Of a DNA stretch of 64,000 nt, positions 43,818-53,693 are shown one piece after another. Position numbers and translations under genes: made by a program. A model generated the notes under the pieces. That model was not told the DNA's origin. It saw only the letters and a list, made by a program, of their open reading frames with translations, and ran no database searches. This stretch comes from Tsuneonella amylolytica (GTDB taxonomy: Bacteria > Pseudomonadota > Alphaproteobacteria > Sphingomonadales > Sphingomonadaceae). Numbering within the stretch: the stretch's first letter is position 1; each line of letters starts with the position of its first letter. The DNA lies in contig NZ_CP032570.1 in the NCBI RefSeq assembly GCF_003626915.1, positions 310,001-374,000 of the forward strand, in the 5' to 3' direction.

Positions 43818-46405
43818 CAATCCTTCGCCTTCGCCTTGGCCGGTGCCTTTTTCGCCGGTGCCATTTTCGCCGGCGCCTTCTTGGCGGCAACCTTCTTCGG
43901 GGCGGCCTTCTTGGCAGGAGCCTTGCGTCCCTTCTTCTTGGCCGGGCCCTTGGCGGCGCGGGCGTCGATCAGCTCGATCGCCTGCGCTTCGGTCAGATCC
44001 TCGGGCTTGGCATCCTTGGGCAGCGTCGCGTTGGTCGTGCCGTCGGTCACGTAGGGGCCATAGCGGCCCGCCATCACCTTCATCTCGCCGCCGCTGGTGG
44101 GGTGCGCGCCCAGCACCTTGATCGGCTCGGCCTTGGCCCGCCCACCCGCGCCGCGGTTTGCGCCCTGCGCGAGAAGGTCGACCGCGCGGTTCATGCCGAC
44201 CTCGAACACCTCGCGGGTCGATTGCAGCTTGCCGTATTTTCCGTCGTGGCGAAGGTACGGGCCGTAGCGCCCGATCGCCGCCTCGATCTCCTTGCCCGTC
44301 TCGGGATGCGTCCCGACGATCCGGGGAAGGCTGAGCAGCTTCAGCGCCCATTCCAGATCGAAATCGTCGAGGTCCTTGGGGATCGAGGCGCGCTTGGCCT
44401 CCTTGCCCTCGCCCAGCTGGACGTAGGGTCCGAACCGGCCGGTCTTGCGTTCGACTTCGAGACCCGTCTCGGGGTCCTTGCCCATCGCCCCGTCGTTCTC
44501 CGCCGCTTCCGCGCCGCCGGGTGCGGCGAACTGGCGGGTGTACTTGCAGTCGGGATAGTTGGAGCAGGCGATGAACGCACCGAACTTGCCCCCGCGCAGG
44601 GCCAGCCGACCGCCGCTGCGCCCTTCGGCGATGCAGGTCTGGCATTCGCGCGGATCGTGCCCGTCGGCCCGCGGCGGGAAGAGGTAGTCGGACAGGTATT
44701 CGTCGAGCACCTCGGTCACTTCCGAGGGCTTGCGCTCCATCACGTCCTCGGTCTTCGGCTTGAAGTCCTGCCAGAACTGGCGGAGCAGCTTCTTCCAGTC
44801 TTCCTTCCCGTCAGAGACGACGTCGAGCTCGTCCTCCATCCCGGCGGTGAAATCGTAGGCGACGTAGCGTTCGAAGAACCGTTCGAGGAACGCCGTCAGC
44901 AGCCGCCCGCTTTCCTCGGCGAAGAAGCGGTTCTTCTCCATCCGGACATACTCGCGGTCGCGCAGCGTCTGGATCGTCGAGGCGTAGGTCGAGGGTCGGC
45001 CGATCCCCAGTTCCTCCAGCCGCTTGACCAGCGATGCTTCGGAGAACCGCGGTGGCGGCTGGGTGAAGTGCTGGTTCGCGTCGACGCCCGTCTTGGCCGG
45101 GCTGTCGCCCTTGCGCATCAGGGGGAGCAGGTTCTCGTCGTCATCCTCGCCCTTCTGGTCGAAGGATTCCTCGTACACCGCCAGGAAGCCGGGGAACTTC
45201 ACGACCTGTCCGGTCGCGCGCAGCTCGTGCCGGCCGGTGGGGTTGCGCAGCGTCACGGTCGTCCGCTCGAGGTTGGCGGCGGCCATCTGGCTCGCCATCG
45301 CGCGCTTGAAGATGAGGTCGTAGAGCTTCGCCTCGTCGCCCGCCCCTGCCCGGTCACGGCCAAAGTCGGTCGGGCGGATCGCTTCGTGGGCTTCCTGCGC
45401 GTTCTTGGCCTTGCTCTGGTACATGCGCGGACTGTCGGGCAGGTAATGCCCGCTGAACCGGTCGCTGATCGCCTTGCGGCAGGCCGAGATCGCGCTGCCG
45501 TCCATCTGCACGCCATCGGTCCGCATGTAGGTGATCGCGCCCTGCTCGTAGAGCGTCTGCGCCAGCCGCATCGTGTGGCTGGCCGAATAGCCGAGCTTGC
45601 GCGCCGCCTCCTGCTGCAGGGTCGAGGTGGTGAACGGCGGCGCGGGGTTGCGCTTGAGCGGACGGGTCTCGACCTCCTCGACCGTGAAGCGCGCATCCTC
45701 GACCGCCTTCCTGGCAGCGTTGGCTGTGCCTTCGTCGCCGATGCTGAGGCGTTCGAGCTTCTCGCCGTCGTAGGTGACCAGCCGCGCATCGAACGCGGTG
45801 CCGTCGTGCTGCATGTGTGCGACGACAGACCAGTATTCCTGCGCGGTGAACGCCTCGATCTCGCGTTCACGCTCGACGATCAGACGCAGCGCGACCGACT
45901 GCACGCGGCCCGCGCTCTTGGCACCCGGCAGGCGCCGCCACAACACCGGCGACAGCGTGAAGCCGTAGAGGTAGTCGAGCGCGCGGCGGGCGAGATAGGC
46001 GTCGATCAGCGGCTGGTCGAGTTCGCGCGGCCGCGCCATCGCCTCGGTGACCGCGTTCTTGGTGATCGCGTTGAAGGTCACCCGCTGGACGTCGCCGGGC
46101 AGCGCCTTCTTCTTCGCGAGCAGATCCCGCACGTGCCACGAGATCGCCTCGCCTTCTCGATCGGGGTCGGTCGCGAGGATCAGGCGGTCCGCCTTCTTCG
46201 CGAGGTCGGCGATGTCCTTCACCCGGCCGGTCTTGTCGCGGTAGACCTCCCAGTCCATTGCGAAGTCCTCGTCCGGGCGGACGCTGCCGTCCTTGGGCGG
46301 CAGGTCGCGGACATGGCCGTAGCTGGCCAGGACCTTGAAGTCCGAGCCCAGGTATTTCTCGATGGTTTTCGCCTTGGCGGGCGATTCGACGATGACGAGT
46401 TGCAT
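43817..46405 (-). CDS. topA: DNA topoisomerase I
   Basis: Relaxes negative supercoils. 862 residues: TOPRIM domain (MQLVIVESPAKAKTIEKYLG, then ATDPDREGEAISWHV), catalytic Tyr in ITYMRTDGVQM, SAGRVQSVALR, and a zinc-ribbon region (CQTCIAEGRSGG, CSNYPDCKYTR) followed by repeats near the C-terminus. The last about 60 residues are Lys/Ala/Pro-rich (KKAPAK repeats), a DNA-binding tail common in alphaproteobacteria. It lies 65 bases after dprA. Confidence 0.96.
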   Translation of the reverse strand: MQLVIVESPAKAKTIEKYLGSDFKVLASYGHVRDLPPKDGSVRPDEDFAMDWEVYRDKTGRVKDIADLAKKADRLILATDPDREGEAISWHVRDLLAKKKALPGDVQRVTFNAITKNAVTEAMARPRELDQPLIDAYLARRALDYLYGFTLSPVLWRRLPGAKSAGRVQSVALRLIVEREREIEAFTAQEYWSVVAHMQHDGTAFDARLVTYDGEKLERLSIGDEGTANAARKAVEDARFTVEEVETRPLKRNPAPPFTTSTLQQEAARKLGYSASHTMRLAQTLYEQGAITYMRTDGVQMDGSAISACRKAISDRFSGHYLPDSPRMYQSKAKNAQEAHEAIRPTDFGRDRAGAGDEAKLYDLIFKRAMASQMAAANLERTTVTLRNPTGRHELRATGQVVKFPGFLAVYEESFDQKGEDDDENLLPLMRKGDSPAKTGVDANQHFTQPPPRFSEASLVKRLEELGIGRPSTYASTIQTLRDREYVRMEKNRFFAEESGRLLTAFLERFFERYVAYDFTAGMEDELDVVSDGKEDWKKLLRQFWQDFKPKTEDVMERKPSEVTEVLDEYLSDYLFPPRADGHDPRECQTCIAEGRSGGRLALRGGKFGAFIACSNYPDCKYTRQFAAPGGAEAAENDGAMGKDPETGLEVERKTGRFGPYVQLGEGKEAKRASIPKDLDDFDLEWALKLLSLPRIVGTHPETGKEIEAAIGRYGPYLRHDGKYGKLQSTREVFEVGMNRAVDLLAQGANRGAGGRAKAEPIKVLGAHPTSGGEMKVMAGRYGPYVTDGTTNATLPKDAKPEDLTEAQAIELIDARAAKGPAKKKGRKAPAKKAAPKKVAAKKAPAKMAPAKKAPAKAKAKD

Positions 46406-46470
46406 GAGAGAGGTGATCGATCCTTACGCGTATACGTGTACGCGAGGGTGGCGGCGGCATTCGGCGCTCG

Positions 46471-47562
46471 TCAAGCGGCGAGCGACACGCGGCCCCCTGC
46501 ATGGCGAACAAGCCGGCCGGCGATCTCCAGTTCCAGCAGAGCAAGCTGGACGGAAGCGGGCGGCTCGCCCGACTGGCGGATGAGTTCGTCGACCGGCACC
46601 GGCGCGGTCGTTAGCAGGCCGGCGACGTCGGCGGGCTCCGCATCCGCCAGTTCGTCGGTCTCGAAGACGTAGGCCTGCGCCGCCTCGCGGAAGGTCGAGC
46701 GCGGCTTCCCGTCGAAGCCCGACAGCAACTCGATGACATCGTCCGGCGCCTGAACGAGGACCGCCCCGTCGCGGATCAGCTGGTTGCACCCCGTGGCGCG
46801 GCCTTCGAGGGGGCTGCCGGGTATCGCCATGACCTCGCGCCCCGCTTCGGCGGCGAGCCGCGCGGTGATGAGCGATCCGGACTTGGGTGCGGCCTCGACC
46901 ACCAGCGTGCCGCTGGCGAGCCCCGCGATAATGCGGTTGCGGCTGGGGAAATGACTGCCGCGCGGCTCGGTCCCGGGCGGCTGTTCCGCGACCAGCAGGC
47001 CTTCTTCGGCGATCCGGTCCTGCAACGCCCGGTGCTGCGGCGGATAGGCGATGTCGATGCCGCTCGCGATCACCCCGATCGTGGCGGGCAGCGAGCCATC
47101 GTGCGCCGCGCCGTCGATCCCACGGGCGAGGCCCGATACCACGGTGAAGCCCGCCTCCGCCAGCGCTCCCCCGAATTCGCGCGCGAGCTTCACGGCGGCA
47201 GCGCTGGCGTTGCGCGCGCCCACCATCGCGACACAAGGCCGCGCCGCGAGCGCGACCGACCCACGCACCGTCAGGATAGGCGGCGCGCTCTCTATTTCGG
47301 CCAGGAGCGGCGGATAATCGGGCTGGTCGTGGAACAGGTACTTGGCCCGCGCCCGGCGGACCTGCGAGATTTCCTCGGCGATGCGCTCGGCCGGCGCGGC
47401 GCTGTAGGCACGGCCCCCGCGGCGGGCGAGATTCGGCAGCGCCTCGATCGCGGCCTCCGCCGTGCCGAACCGGCGCAGGAGCTGGCGGTAGCTGACCGGC
47501 CCGATGTTGGGCGACCGCAGCAGCCGGATGCGTGCGAACGCTTCTACCTGCGACAGGGTCAC
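46471..47562 (-). CDS. dprA: DNA-processing protein DprA
   Basis: Loads RecA onto incoming single-strand DNA during natural transformation. 363 residues: N-terminal SAM-like domain (LLRSPNIGPVSYRQLLRRFG), Rossmann domain with AMVGARNASAAAVKLA, SGLARGIDGAAHDG, GSHFPSRNRIIAGL and KSGSLITARLAAEAGREV, and a C-terminal winged-helix. Start is GTG within the plsY stop (GTGA). Its presence is compatible with transformation, though no other competence gene is in the window. Confidence 0.94.
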   Translation of the reverse strand: MTLSQVEAFARIRLLRSPNIGPVSYRQLLRRFGTAEAAIEALPNLARRGGRAYSAAPAERIAEEISQVRRARAKYLFHDQPDYPPLLAEIESAPPILTVRGSVALAARPCVAMVGARNASAAAVKLAREFGGALAEAGFTVVSGLARGIDGAAHDGSLPATIGVIASGIDIAYPPQHRALQDRIAEEGLLVAEQPPGTEPRGSHFPSRNRIIAGLASGTLVVEAAPKSGSLITARLAAEAGREVMAIPGSPLEGRATGCNQLIRDGAVLVQAPDDVIELLSGFDGKPRSTFREAAQAYVFETDELADAEPADVAGLLTTAPVPVDELIRQSGEPPASVQLALLELEIAGRLVRHAGGRVSLAA

Positions 47563-48143
47563 TTCGCGCCGATCCGCGGTTCTTCCCCGCGCATCAGGCG
47601 GCCGATGTTGGCGCGGTGCTGGAACCACACGACGATCGCCACCGCGATCAGCGCGGGGACGAGATCGGCCCGGTCCAGCGCCCAGACCACGACCGGCGCA
47701 AAGGTGACCGCCGTCAGCGAGGCGACCGAAGACATCCGGCTGGCGAACACTGTCGCGGCCCAGATCGCCGCGCAGATCAGGAACGAGGGCCAATGCAGCG
47801 CCAGCAGCACGCCTGCCGCGGTGGCGAAGCCCTTGCCGCCCTTGAACCGCAGCCAGATGGGGAAGCAGTGGCCGACGATCGCCGCGACCGCCGCCACGCC
47901 TTCGGTCCCCGGCCACAGCGCGGCGGCCAGCAGCACCGCCGCCACGCCCTTGCCCGCGTCGAGCAGCACGGTGGCTGCGGCCAACCCCTTGCGCCCCGTA
48001 CGCAGCACGTTGGTCGCCCCGATGCTGCCCGACCCGATCTGCCGGACGTCGCCCGCCCCGAACGCCCGCGTCAGGATCAGGCCGAAGGGGATCGAGCCGA
48101 GCAGGTAGCCGGCGATGGCCGCGATGATGAAATCTGTCTGCAA
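47559..48143 (-). CDS. plsY: Glycerol-3-phosphate acyltransferase PlsY
   Basis: Inner-membrane enzyme that acylates glycerol-3-phosphate with acyl-phosphate from PlsX. About 194 residues and five helices, with GYLLGSIPFGLILTR, GSGSIGATNVLR and KGGKGFATAAGVLLA motifs. I chose TTG at 48143 (TTG-CAG), because the longer frame to 48308 would run into murI's upstream region and gives a non-membrane N-terminus. A GGGGACCGGGG stretch lies just before it. Confidence 0.92.
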   Translation of the reverse strand: MQTDFIIAAIAGYLLGSIPFGLILTRAFGAGDVRQIGSGSIGATNVLRTGRKGLAAATVLLDAGKGVAAVLLAAALWPGTEGVAAVAAIVGHCFPIWLRFKGGKGFATAAGVLLALHWPSFLICAAIWAATVFASRMSSVASLTAVTFAPVVVWALDRADLVPALIAVAIVVWFQHRANIGRLMRGEEPRIGAK

Positions 48144-48255
48144 CCCCGGTCCCCACTTGGGCCGCGCTTGTGGAAGCGCCGCCTTTTCATCTAGCGCACC
48201 GGTTACGCCGAAACGAAGCCCGCCGACAAGCGCGGGCGAACGGGATTGATCTGAC

Positions 48256-49035
48256 TTGGACGCTTCCGCCCCCATCCTCCTGTTCGATTCGGGCGTCGGC
48301 GGCCTCACCGTGCTGACCCGGCTGCGCGAGGTGTTGCCCGGCGCGCCGGTGATCTACGCCGCCGACACCGCCGGCCTGCCCTACGGCGAGAAAACCGAGG
48401 CCGAGATCGCCGCCCGTGTCGCCGGCCTGCTCGGCGTGCTCACCGAGCGATACAAACCGCGGCTCGCCTGCATCGCCTGCAACACCGCCAGCACGATCGC
48501 GCTCGGCATGGTGCGCGACGTGCTCGCCATCCCGATCGTCGGGACGGTCCCGGCGATCAAGCCCGCTGCGGCGATGACACGCACCGGCACGATCGGGCTG
48601 CTGGGGACCGGGGCGACCATCCGGCAAGCCTACGTCGACAACCTCGAGGCCGAGTTCGCCGCCGACAAGCGCCTCGTCCGTCATGCCGCGCCGGGTCTCG
48701 TGACGGCAGCCGAAGCAAAGCTGCGCGGAGAGCGGGTCGATCCCGCGGCGATCTCGGCCGCGGTCGCGGGCCTCGTCGAGCGAGCCGGGCCCGACCTCGA
48801 CACCGTCGTGCTCGCCTGCACCCATTTTCCGCTCCTCGCGGACGAATTGACGAAGGCATTCGGCCCCGGCGTACGGTTCGTCGACGGCGCCGCCGGGATC
48901 GCCCGGCGGGTCGCGCACCTGGTTGCAGGACAGCCGTTGGAACGTTCCCGCCCGGACTTCGCGGTCTTCACCGGCCCGGTGCCGGCCGCCGAATGCCTGG
49001 CGCCCTACGGCCTCGATCACACCGAGCGGATTTAG
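48256..49035 (+). CDS. murI: Glutamate racemase
   Basis: Makes D-glutamate for peptidoglycan. 259 residues with [10 protein letters not shown], the catalytic Cys in IACNTAST and the second in [10 protein letters not shown], both intact. The start is TTG, set by the conserved [11 protein letters not shown]. It is divergent from plsY and 79 bases before hemA. Confidence 0.94.
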   Translation: MDASAPILLFDSGVGGLTVLTRLREVLPGAPVIYAADTAGLPYGEKTEAEIAARVAGLLGVLTERYKPRLACIACNTASTIALGMVRDVLAIPIVGTVPAIKPAAAMTRTGTIGLLGTGATIRQAYVDNLEAEFAADKRLVRHAAPGLVTAAEAKLRGERVDPAAISAAVAGLVERAGPDLDTVVLACTHFPLLADELTKAFGPGVRFVDGAAGIARRVAHLVAGQPLERSRPDFAVFTGPVPAAECLAPYGLDHTERI

Positions 49036-49114
49036 TCGCGAACGATTCGCAAAGATCGCGGTGGCAAAATTGCGCTGCCCGGCGTACGGCGCAGCCGCGA
49101 TGACGGACAGAGCG

Positions 49115-50335
49115 ATGAACTACGACCTCGTTTTCGACCAGGCGATCGACCGCCTCCATGCCGAGGGGCGCTACCGCGTCTTCATCGACATCCTGCGCAA
49201 CAAGGGCGCGTTCCCCAACGCGCGCTGCTTCGCGGGGCACAACGGGCCCAAGCCGGTCACCGTGTGGTGTTCGAACGATTATCTCGCCATGGGCCAGCAC
49301 CCCAAGGTGATCGAGGCGATGGAAGCGGCGCTGCACGATGTCGGCGCGGGCAGCGGCGGCACACGCAACATCGGCGGCAACACGCACTACCACATCCAGC
49401 TCGAGGAAGAGCTCGCCGACCTCCACAGCAAGGAAGCGGCGCTGATCTTCACCAGCGGGTACGTCTCGAACGATGCCACGCTGTCGACGCTGGCCAAGCT
49501 TCTACCGGGCTGCGTGATTTTTTCCGACGAACTCAACCACGCCAGCATGATTGCCGGCATCCGCAATTCGGGCGCCGAAAAGCGCGTGTTCCGCCACAAC
49601 GACATAGCGCATCTCGAAGAACTGCTCGCTGCCGAAGACCCGGCCGTGCCCAAGCTGATCGCGTTCGAAAGCGTCTATTCGATGGACGGCGACGTCGCCC
49701 CGATTCACGCGATCTGCGACCTTGCCGACAAGTACAATGCGCTGACCTACATCGACGAGGTCCACGCGGTCGGCATGTACGGCAAGCGCGGCGGGGGCAT
49801 TTCCGAACGCGATGACGCGGCGCAGCGGATCGACATCATCGAAGGGACGCTGGGCAAGGCGTTCGGCGTGATGGGCGGCTACATCGCCGCCGACCGGAAG
49901 ATCGTCGATTGCATCCGCAGCTATGCGCCGGGCTTCATCTTCACCACCTCGCTCAGCCCGGTGCTGGTCGCGGGCGTCCTCGCCTCGGTCCGCCACCTCA
50001 AGCAGTCGAGCGAGGAGCGCGATGGTCAGCAGGCCGCCGCCGCCCGCCTCAAGGTGATGTTCGCCGAAGCCGGTTTGCCGGTGATGGCCAGCACCACCCA
50101 CATCGTCCCGCTGATGGTCGGCGACCCGGTGCGTGCGAAGAAGATCAGCGACATCCTGCTCGCCGAATACGGCGTGTATGTTCAGCCGATCAATTTCCCG
50201 ACCGTGCCGCGCGGAACCGAGCGCCTGCGCTTCACCCCCGGCCCCTCGCACGACGAAGGCATGATGCGCGACCTGACCCAGGCACTGGTCGAGATCTGGG
50301 ACCGTCTGGAACTCGAGTTCCGCAAGGCCGCCTGA
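49115..50335 (+). CDS. hemA: 5-aminolevulinate synthase
   Basis: PLP enzyme of the C4 heme pathway (glycine + succinyl-CoA), restricted to alphaproteobacteria and mitochondria. 406 residues with [51 protein letters not shown] and PLP lysine near 248 in [14 protein letters not shown] chose ATG 49115 by the conserved N-terminus; ATG 49100 adds five residues. The histidine kinase gene begins 34 bases after the stop. Confidence 0.96.
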   Translation: MNYDLVFDQAIDRLHAEGRYRVFIDILRNKGAFPNARCFAGHNGPKPVTVWCSNDYLAMGQHPKVIEAMEAALHDVGAGSGGTRNIGGNTHYHIQLEEELADLHSKEAALIFTSGYVSNDATLSTLAKLLPGCVIFSDELNHASMIAGIRNSGAEKRVFRHNDIAHLEELLAAEDPAVPKLIAFESVYSMDGDVAPIHAICDLADKYNALTYIDEVHAVGMYGKRGGGISERDDAAQRIDIIEGTLGKAFGVMGGYIAADRKIVDCIRSYAPGFIFTTSLSPVLVAGVLASVRHLKQSSEERDGQQAAAARLKVMFAEAGLPVMASTTHIVPLMVGDPVRAKKISDILLAEYGVYVQPINFPTVPRGTERLRFTPGPSHDEGMMRDLTQALVEIWDRLELEFRKAA

Positions 50336-50369
50336 CGGCTGATCGCCGCCCGACAGCACACATGGCGGC

Positions 50370-52010
50370 ATGATCCAGCGCTTCTTCGAACATCGGTCCG
50401 GCCGGGTGATCGCGCTGTGCCGGCTCGTCCTCGCGGTCGTCTTCTTTCTCGCGTTGTGGATCGATCCGGCCCAGCCCGTGCGCTCGGCGGAACTCGGATA
50501 CGCCCTGCTCGGGAGCTACGTGGCGTTCGCGCTCGTCCTCTTCGCGCTCGCATTCACGAACTGGTGGTGGGATTATCGGCTGGCCTGGCCTTCGCTGGTG
50601 CTCGACGTGGTTGCCTTCCTGGCCGCGGTTTATTTTACCGAGGGCGTGAACGACGACTTCACGAGCCCTTTCCTCGCCTTCTTCGCCTACCTGATGCTGG
50701 TGACGACGATCCGCTGGAACTGGCGGGTCACGGCGGCGACCGGGATAGCGGTGACGGCGTTGTACCTGCTCGTCGGGCTCGGACTGGCAGGAGCCGAGAT
50801 CGAGTTCGACAACCTGCGCTTCGGACGGCGTATCTCGTACATGCTGGTCCTCACGCTTATTCTGATATGGTTCGGCTTGCAGCGGCGCGAACAGAATGTC
50901 GGTCGATTCATCTATGGCGGAGAGGGCTCGCACGAGACGCAGCCACCGCTCGAGGAATCGCTCGGGTATGCCATCGAACAAACCGGTGCGCAGAGCGGAG
51001 CGATCGCGTGGATCGATCGCGAAGAGCCCCACGTGCTTGTCCGCACCACGGGCGTGGTGACGCCGATTTCCGGCGATGCCGCCACGGACCTGGCCCCGGA
51101 CACGGCCACCGGCGACCGCATACGCCTGGTCTCTGCCGACCGGCGGCGGTCCTTGCGCGCGAGCCGTCGGGGCCGCCCGGTCGCGTCCGAGCGGGACAAC
51201 CGCGAGTTTTTGGCGGACCGGCTCGGCATGGGGACATTCGTCGCGATACCTTTCGAGACGCCCGCCGGTCGCGGCGAGTTGCTGATGTCCGGCATACCGG
51301 GCGTTTGCGTGGATCATGTTCAGATAGGCGGTCTGATCGCTCGGGAAGTCGAAGGTGCCTTCCACCGGCACGCATCGTTGCAACTGGCGCAGGAAACCGC
51401 GCTCGCCCGCACGCGGGATGCGCTGGCCCGGGACCTGCACGACAGCGTCGCCCAGTCTCTCGCGGGCGCCGCGCTCCGGCTGGAAGGCCTTCGCAAGTGG
51501 ATCGCAGCCGGCCACGATCCGGAACCCGAGATCGCCCAGATAAAGGACGCGCTTCGGTCGGAACAGGTCCAGGTGCGGGACCTGATCGAGCGCTTGCGGG
51601 ACCCCCTTCCCGCCATGCCGCCCCAGCAAGTCGACCTGTGCCAGGCGACGGGTTCGCTCGCCGACGAACTGGCAGTGAGCTGGAACGTCGTGATCGATTG
51701 CCGGTGCGAGGAACCCGTCAGTGTCGATGGCGACCTTGCCCACGGCATGATGCAGATGCTGCGGGAGGCGGTGGCCAATGCCGTGCGACACGGCGGGGCG
51801 GGCACCCTTGCGGTGGCGCTCGCGGCCGCGCACAACGCCCTCGTGATGACGATCGACGACGACGGAACCGGCTTCGCAGCGGATGCGGGCAGCGATGCAC
51901 CGCGGTCCATACGCGAACGCACGTCGCGACTGGGCGGAACGCTCACGATGCGCAGCGGACCGGCTGGCACCCACCTGCGTATCGAGGTACCATTGGCGGA
52001 GAGAGTATGA
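50370..52010 (+). CDS. NarL-type sensor histidine kinase
   Basis: 546 residues. Six or so N-terminal membrane helices (about 12-170), a cytoplasmic GAF-like region (about 190-335), then a HisKA_3 dimerisation domain with phospho-acceptor His357 in ARDLHDSVAQSL and an HATPase domain (LREAVANAVRHGG, DDDGTGFAAD). It is translated together with the LuxR-type regulator (ATGA overlap). The signal is unknown; hemA upstream may be only a neighbour. Confidence 0.92.
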   Translation: MIQRFFEHRSGRVIALCRLVLAVVFFLALWIDPAQPVRSAELGYALLGSYVAFALVLFALAFTNWWWDYRLAWPSLVLDVVAFLAAVYFTEGVNDDFTSPFLAFFAYLMLVTTIRWNWRVTAATGIAVTALYLLVGLGLAGAEIEFDNLRFGRRISYMLVLTLILIWFGLQRREQNVGRFIYGGEGSHETQPPLEESLGYAIEQTGAQSGAIAWIDREEPHVLVRTTGVVTPISGDAATDLAPDTATGDRIRLVSADRRRSLRASRRGRPVASERDNREFLADRLGMGTFVAIPFETPAGRGELLMSGIPGVCVDHVQIGGLIAREVEGAFHRHASLQLAQETALARTRDALARDLHDSVAQSLAGAALRLEGLRKWIAAGHDPEPEIAQIKDALRSEQVQVRDLIERLRDPLPAMPPQQVDLCQATGSLADELAVSWNVVIDCRCEEPVSVDGDLAHGMMQMLREAVANAVRHGGAGTLAVALAAAHNALVMTIDDDGTGFAADAGSDAPRSIRERTSRLGGTLTMRSGPAGTHLRIEVPLAERV

Positions 52011-52642
52011 TGAAGAGTGTCCTGCTCGCGGACGACCATCCATTCATGCGGGCGGGTGTCGAATCAGTGCTCCGCGGTTCGGCCTACGAACTGGTGGCCA
52101 TGGTGTCCGACGGCGATGCGGCGCTTGCGGAGGTCGCTGCCCGCGATCCCGACATCTGCATCTTCGACGTGCGCATGCCGATCCGCGGCGGTGTCGCCGC
52201 GCTGGAGGCCCTGCGCGCCAGGGGCGACCGGCGGCCCGTCGTCCTGCTGACCGGCGAACTCGACGATCGCGCGCTGTATGCAGCGACGCAGGCCGGGGTG
52301 AACGGTATCGTGATGAAGAACGGCGCCGAGGACTCGCTGCTCCATTGCCTCGACACGGTCGCTGCGGGCGGACGCTCGATCGATCCCGCGATCATCCAGC
52401 GCGCGCTCGATCTGACGCTGTCGGGCGGCGGCGCCGATCCGCTGGCAAGGCTCGCGCCGCGCGAACGCCAGATCTCGGAACTGGTCGCCAAGGGGATGCG
52501 CAACCGGGAAATCGCCGAGCGTCTGTCGATGAGCGAGGGAACTGTGAAGGTGTACCTCCACGGCATCTACCAGAAAGTTGGAGTGGAAAACCGCACCGGG
52601 CTGGCGCTGCTCGCGCGCGACGCGTTGCCCAAGGATGAGTGA
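52007..52642 (+). CDS. NarL/LuxR-type response regulator
   Basis: 211 residues: receiver domain with phospho-acceptor Asp54 in CIFDVRMP, conserved DD in VLLADDHPF and Lys in GIVMKNGA, then a LuxR helix-turn-helix (LAPRERQISELVAKGMRNRE, GTVKVYLHGIYQK). ATGATG overlaps the kinase stop. Repeated CTAACG/CGTTAG half-sites follow in the next 140 bases and are candidate targets. Confidence 0.93.
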   Translation: MMKSVLLADDHPFMRAGVESVLRGSAYELVAMVSDGDAALAEVAARDPDICIFDVRMPIRGGVAALEALRARGDRRPVVLLTGELDDRALYAATQAGVNGIVMKNGAEDSLLHCLDTVAAGGRSIDPAIIQRALDLTLSGGGADPLARLAPRERQISELVAKGMRNREIAERLSMSEGTVKVYLHGIYQKVGVENRTGLALLARDALPKDE

Positions 52643-52648
52643 ACGCTG

Positions 52649-52674
52649 CTAACGCGAAACCTATCTTTCGTTAG
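52649..52674. promoter_or_regulatory. Inverted repeat CTAACG/CGTTAG upstream of the Thr-rich gene
   Basis: CTAACG at 52649-52654 and CGTTAG at 52669-52674 are inverted around 14 bases, just after the response regulator stop. The right half belongs to TTCGTTAGGAT (52667-52677), which recurs upstream of the TonB receptor. Could be a regulator site or a weak terminator for the two-component pair. Confidence 0.5.
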
Positions 52675-52762
52675 GATCGGAAACATCCTTAAGTCAGATT
52701 TAAGCCCAAGCCTTGTCGGCGTAGAAACACTCATACGCTCGATACCTTTGGAGTCGCGGGGG

Positions 52763-52787
52763 AGCGTTAATCATTCAGACTAACGCT
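52763..52787. promoter_or_regulatory. Inverted repeat AGCGTTA/TAACGCT before the Thr-rich gene
   Basis: AGCGTTA (52763-52769) and TAACGCT (52781-52787) are separated by 11 bases, ending 11 bases before the ATG. With the repeat at 52649-52674 this gives four TAACG-type half-sites in one leader. It may be an operator or an mRNA hairpin next to TAGGAA, the ribosome site. Confidence 0.5.
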
Positions 52788-52798
52788 AGGAAATCCGT

Positions 52799-53599
52799 AT
52801 GAAGAAGCTCGCCTTTCTCGCCACCAGTGCGCTGGTCGGCCAGACCCTGATCGCCGCGCCTGCCATGGCGGCGCTCCCCATTCCGAACACCACGACCTTT
52901 GACGCGATGCAGGTTGCTTGCGATGCTGCGAAGCCCCGCAATACGAATGGCGTCATTTACACCACCGAACCGTACGTCGCCGCCGCTGTGACGAGCACGA
53001 TCGAAACCGCCCGGACCACCATCGAGAGCATTCCCGGCGGTATCCTGATCAGCCAGACGCCCTTCGAATTCACCACTGGCTCGGAGCACCGCAACGGCTA
53101 CAGCACCAACGTGCACGGCAATTTCACCAGCACCGCAGTCTACAGCGGCGGCAAGCTCGTGCAGGAAGTTACCGAGACGACGAACACCCAGTTCACCTTC
53201 GGCTGTAACGTCTTGAAGACCACTAACGGCGTGACCGACCTCGCCCCTCCGGGCCAGCAGGTCGATCCTACGCTGATCAAGAACGAGGTCGGCACGACGA
53301 CGACGCGCACCGAAACGGTCTCGGCGCCCGACGTGACCGTGACCCTCAACGACGAGAAGGTCATCTGCATCTCGCCGAAGAAGAATCCCGGAACCTGGAC
53401 CTCCCAGAACGGCTACGCCGGCATGTGTGACACTGCGCTGTATCTCAGGGTAGCACAGGGCGGACCGGTTCCCTCCAATTCGGTGCCCGGCGTGTCGCAA
53501 CTCCTTCCCAACGCGCCCGATCATCAGACGGGCCTGCCGGAAGACCAGCTGTACTATCCGCAGCTTCCGAACGATCCGTCGGACTTCGACGAAATCTGA
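52799..53599 (+). CDS. Exported threonine-rich protein of unknown function
   Basis: 266 residues with a clear signal peptide (MKKLAFLATSALVGQTLIAA, cleavage likely after AMA, residue 24). The mature part is rich in Thr/Asn/Val, mostly beta-predicted, with four Cys (VACDAAK, FGCNVL, VICISP, GMCDTA) that could form two disulfides, and a Pro/Asp-rich acidic C-terminus. No repeat or family recognised. TAGGAA lies 6 bases before ATG. It follows the two-component pair and is followed by a strong terminator, so it is a single-gene unit. Lower GC than its neighbours. Confidence 0.78.
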   Translation: MKKLAFLATSALVGQTLIAAPAMAALPIPNTTTFDAMQVACDAAKPRNTNGVIYTTEPYVAAAVTSTIETARTTIESIPGGILISQTPFEFTTGSEHRNGYSTNVHGNFTSTAVYSGGKLVQEVTETTNTQFTFGCNVLKTTNGVTDLAPPGQQVDPTLIKNEVGTTTTRTETVSAPDVTVTLNDEKVICISPKKNPGTWTSQNGYAGMCDTALYLRVAQGGPVPSNSVPGVSQLLPNAPDHQTGLPEDQLYYPQLPNDPSDFDEI

Positions 53600-53620
53600 T
53601 CGCGACTACCGACGGAACGA

Positions 53621-53654
53621 TGGGCCGGCTCGCATGAGCCGGCCCATTTTCTTT
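53621..53654. terminator. Rho-independent terminator
   Basis: An 11-bp perfect stem (TGGGCCGGCTC / GAGCCGGCCCA, loop GCAT) followed by TTTTCTTT ends the Thr-rich gene 22 bases after its stop. The stem lies 40 bases past the TonB receptor stop on the other strand, so it may also act for that gene, though the T-run serves the plus strand. Confidence 0.9.
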
Positions 53655-53693
53655 GGCCGTTCGAATGGCGGTGGGCGCCGGACGGCAGGGTTT

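Noticed and set aside
42150..44054. 634-codon plus-strand frame opposite the MFS gene
   Set aside because: His/Arg/Asp-rich shadow of the membrane protein's codons, not a real product.
48144..48308. N-terminal extension of plsY
   Set aside because: Adds a non-membrane leader that enters the murI gene; the conserved PlsY N-terminus begins at the TTG at 48143.
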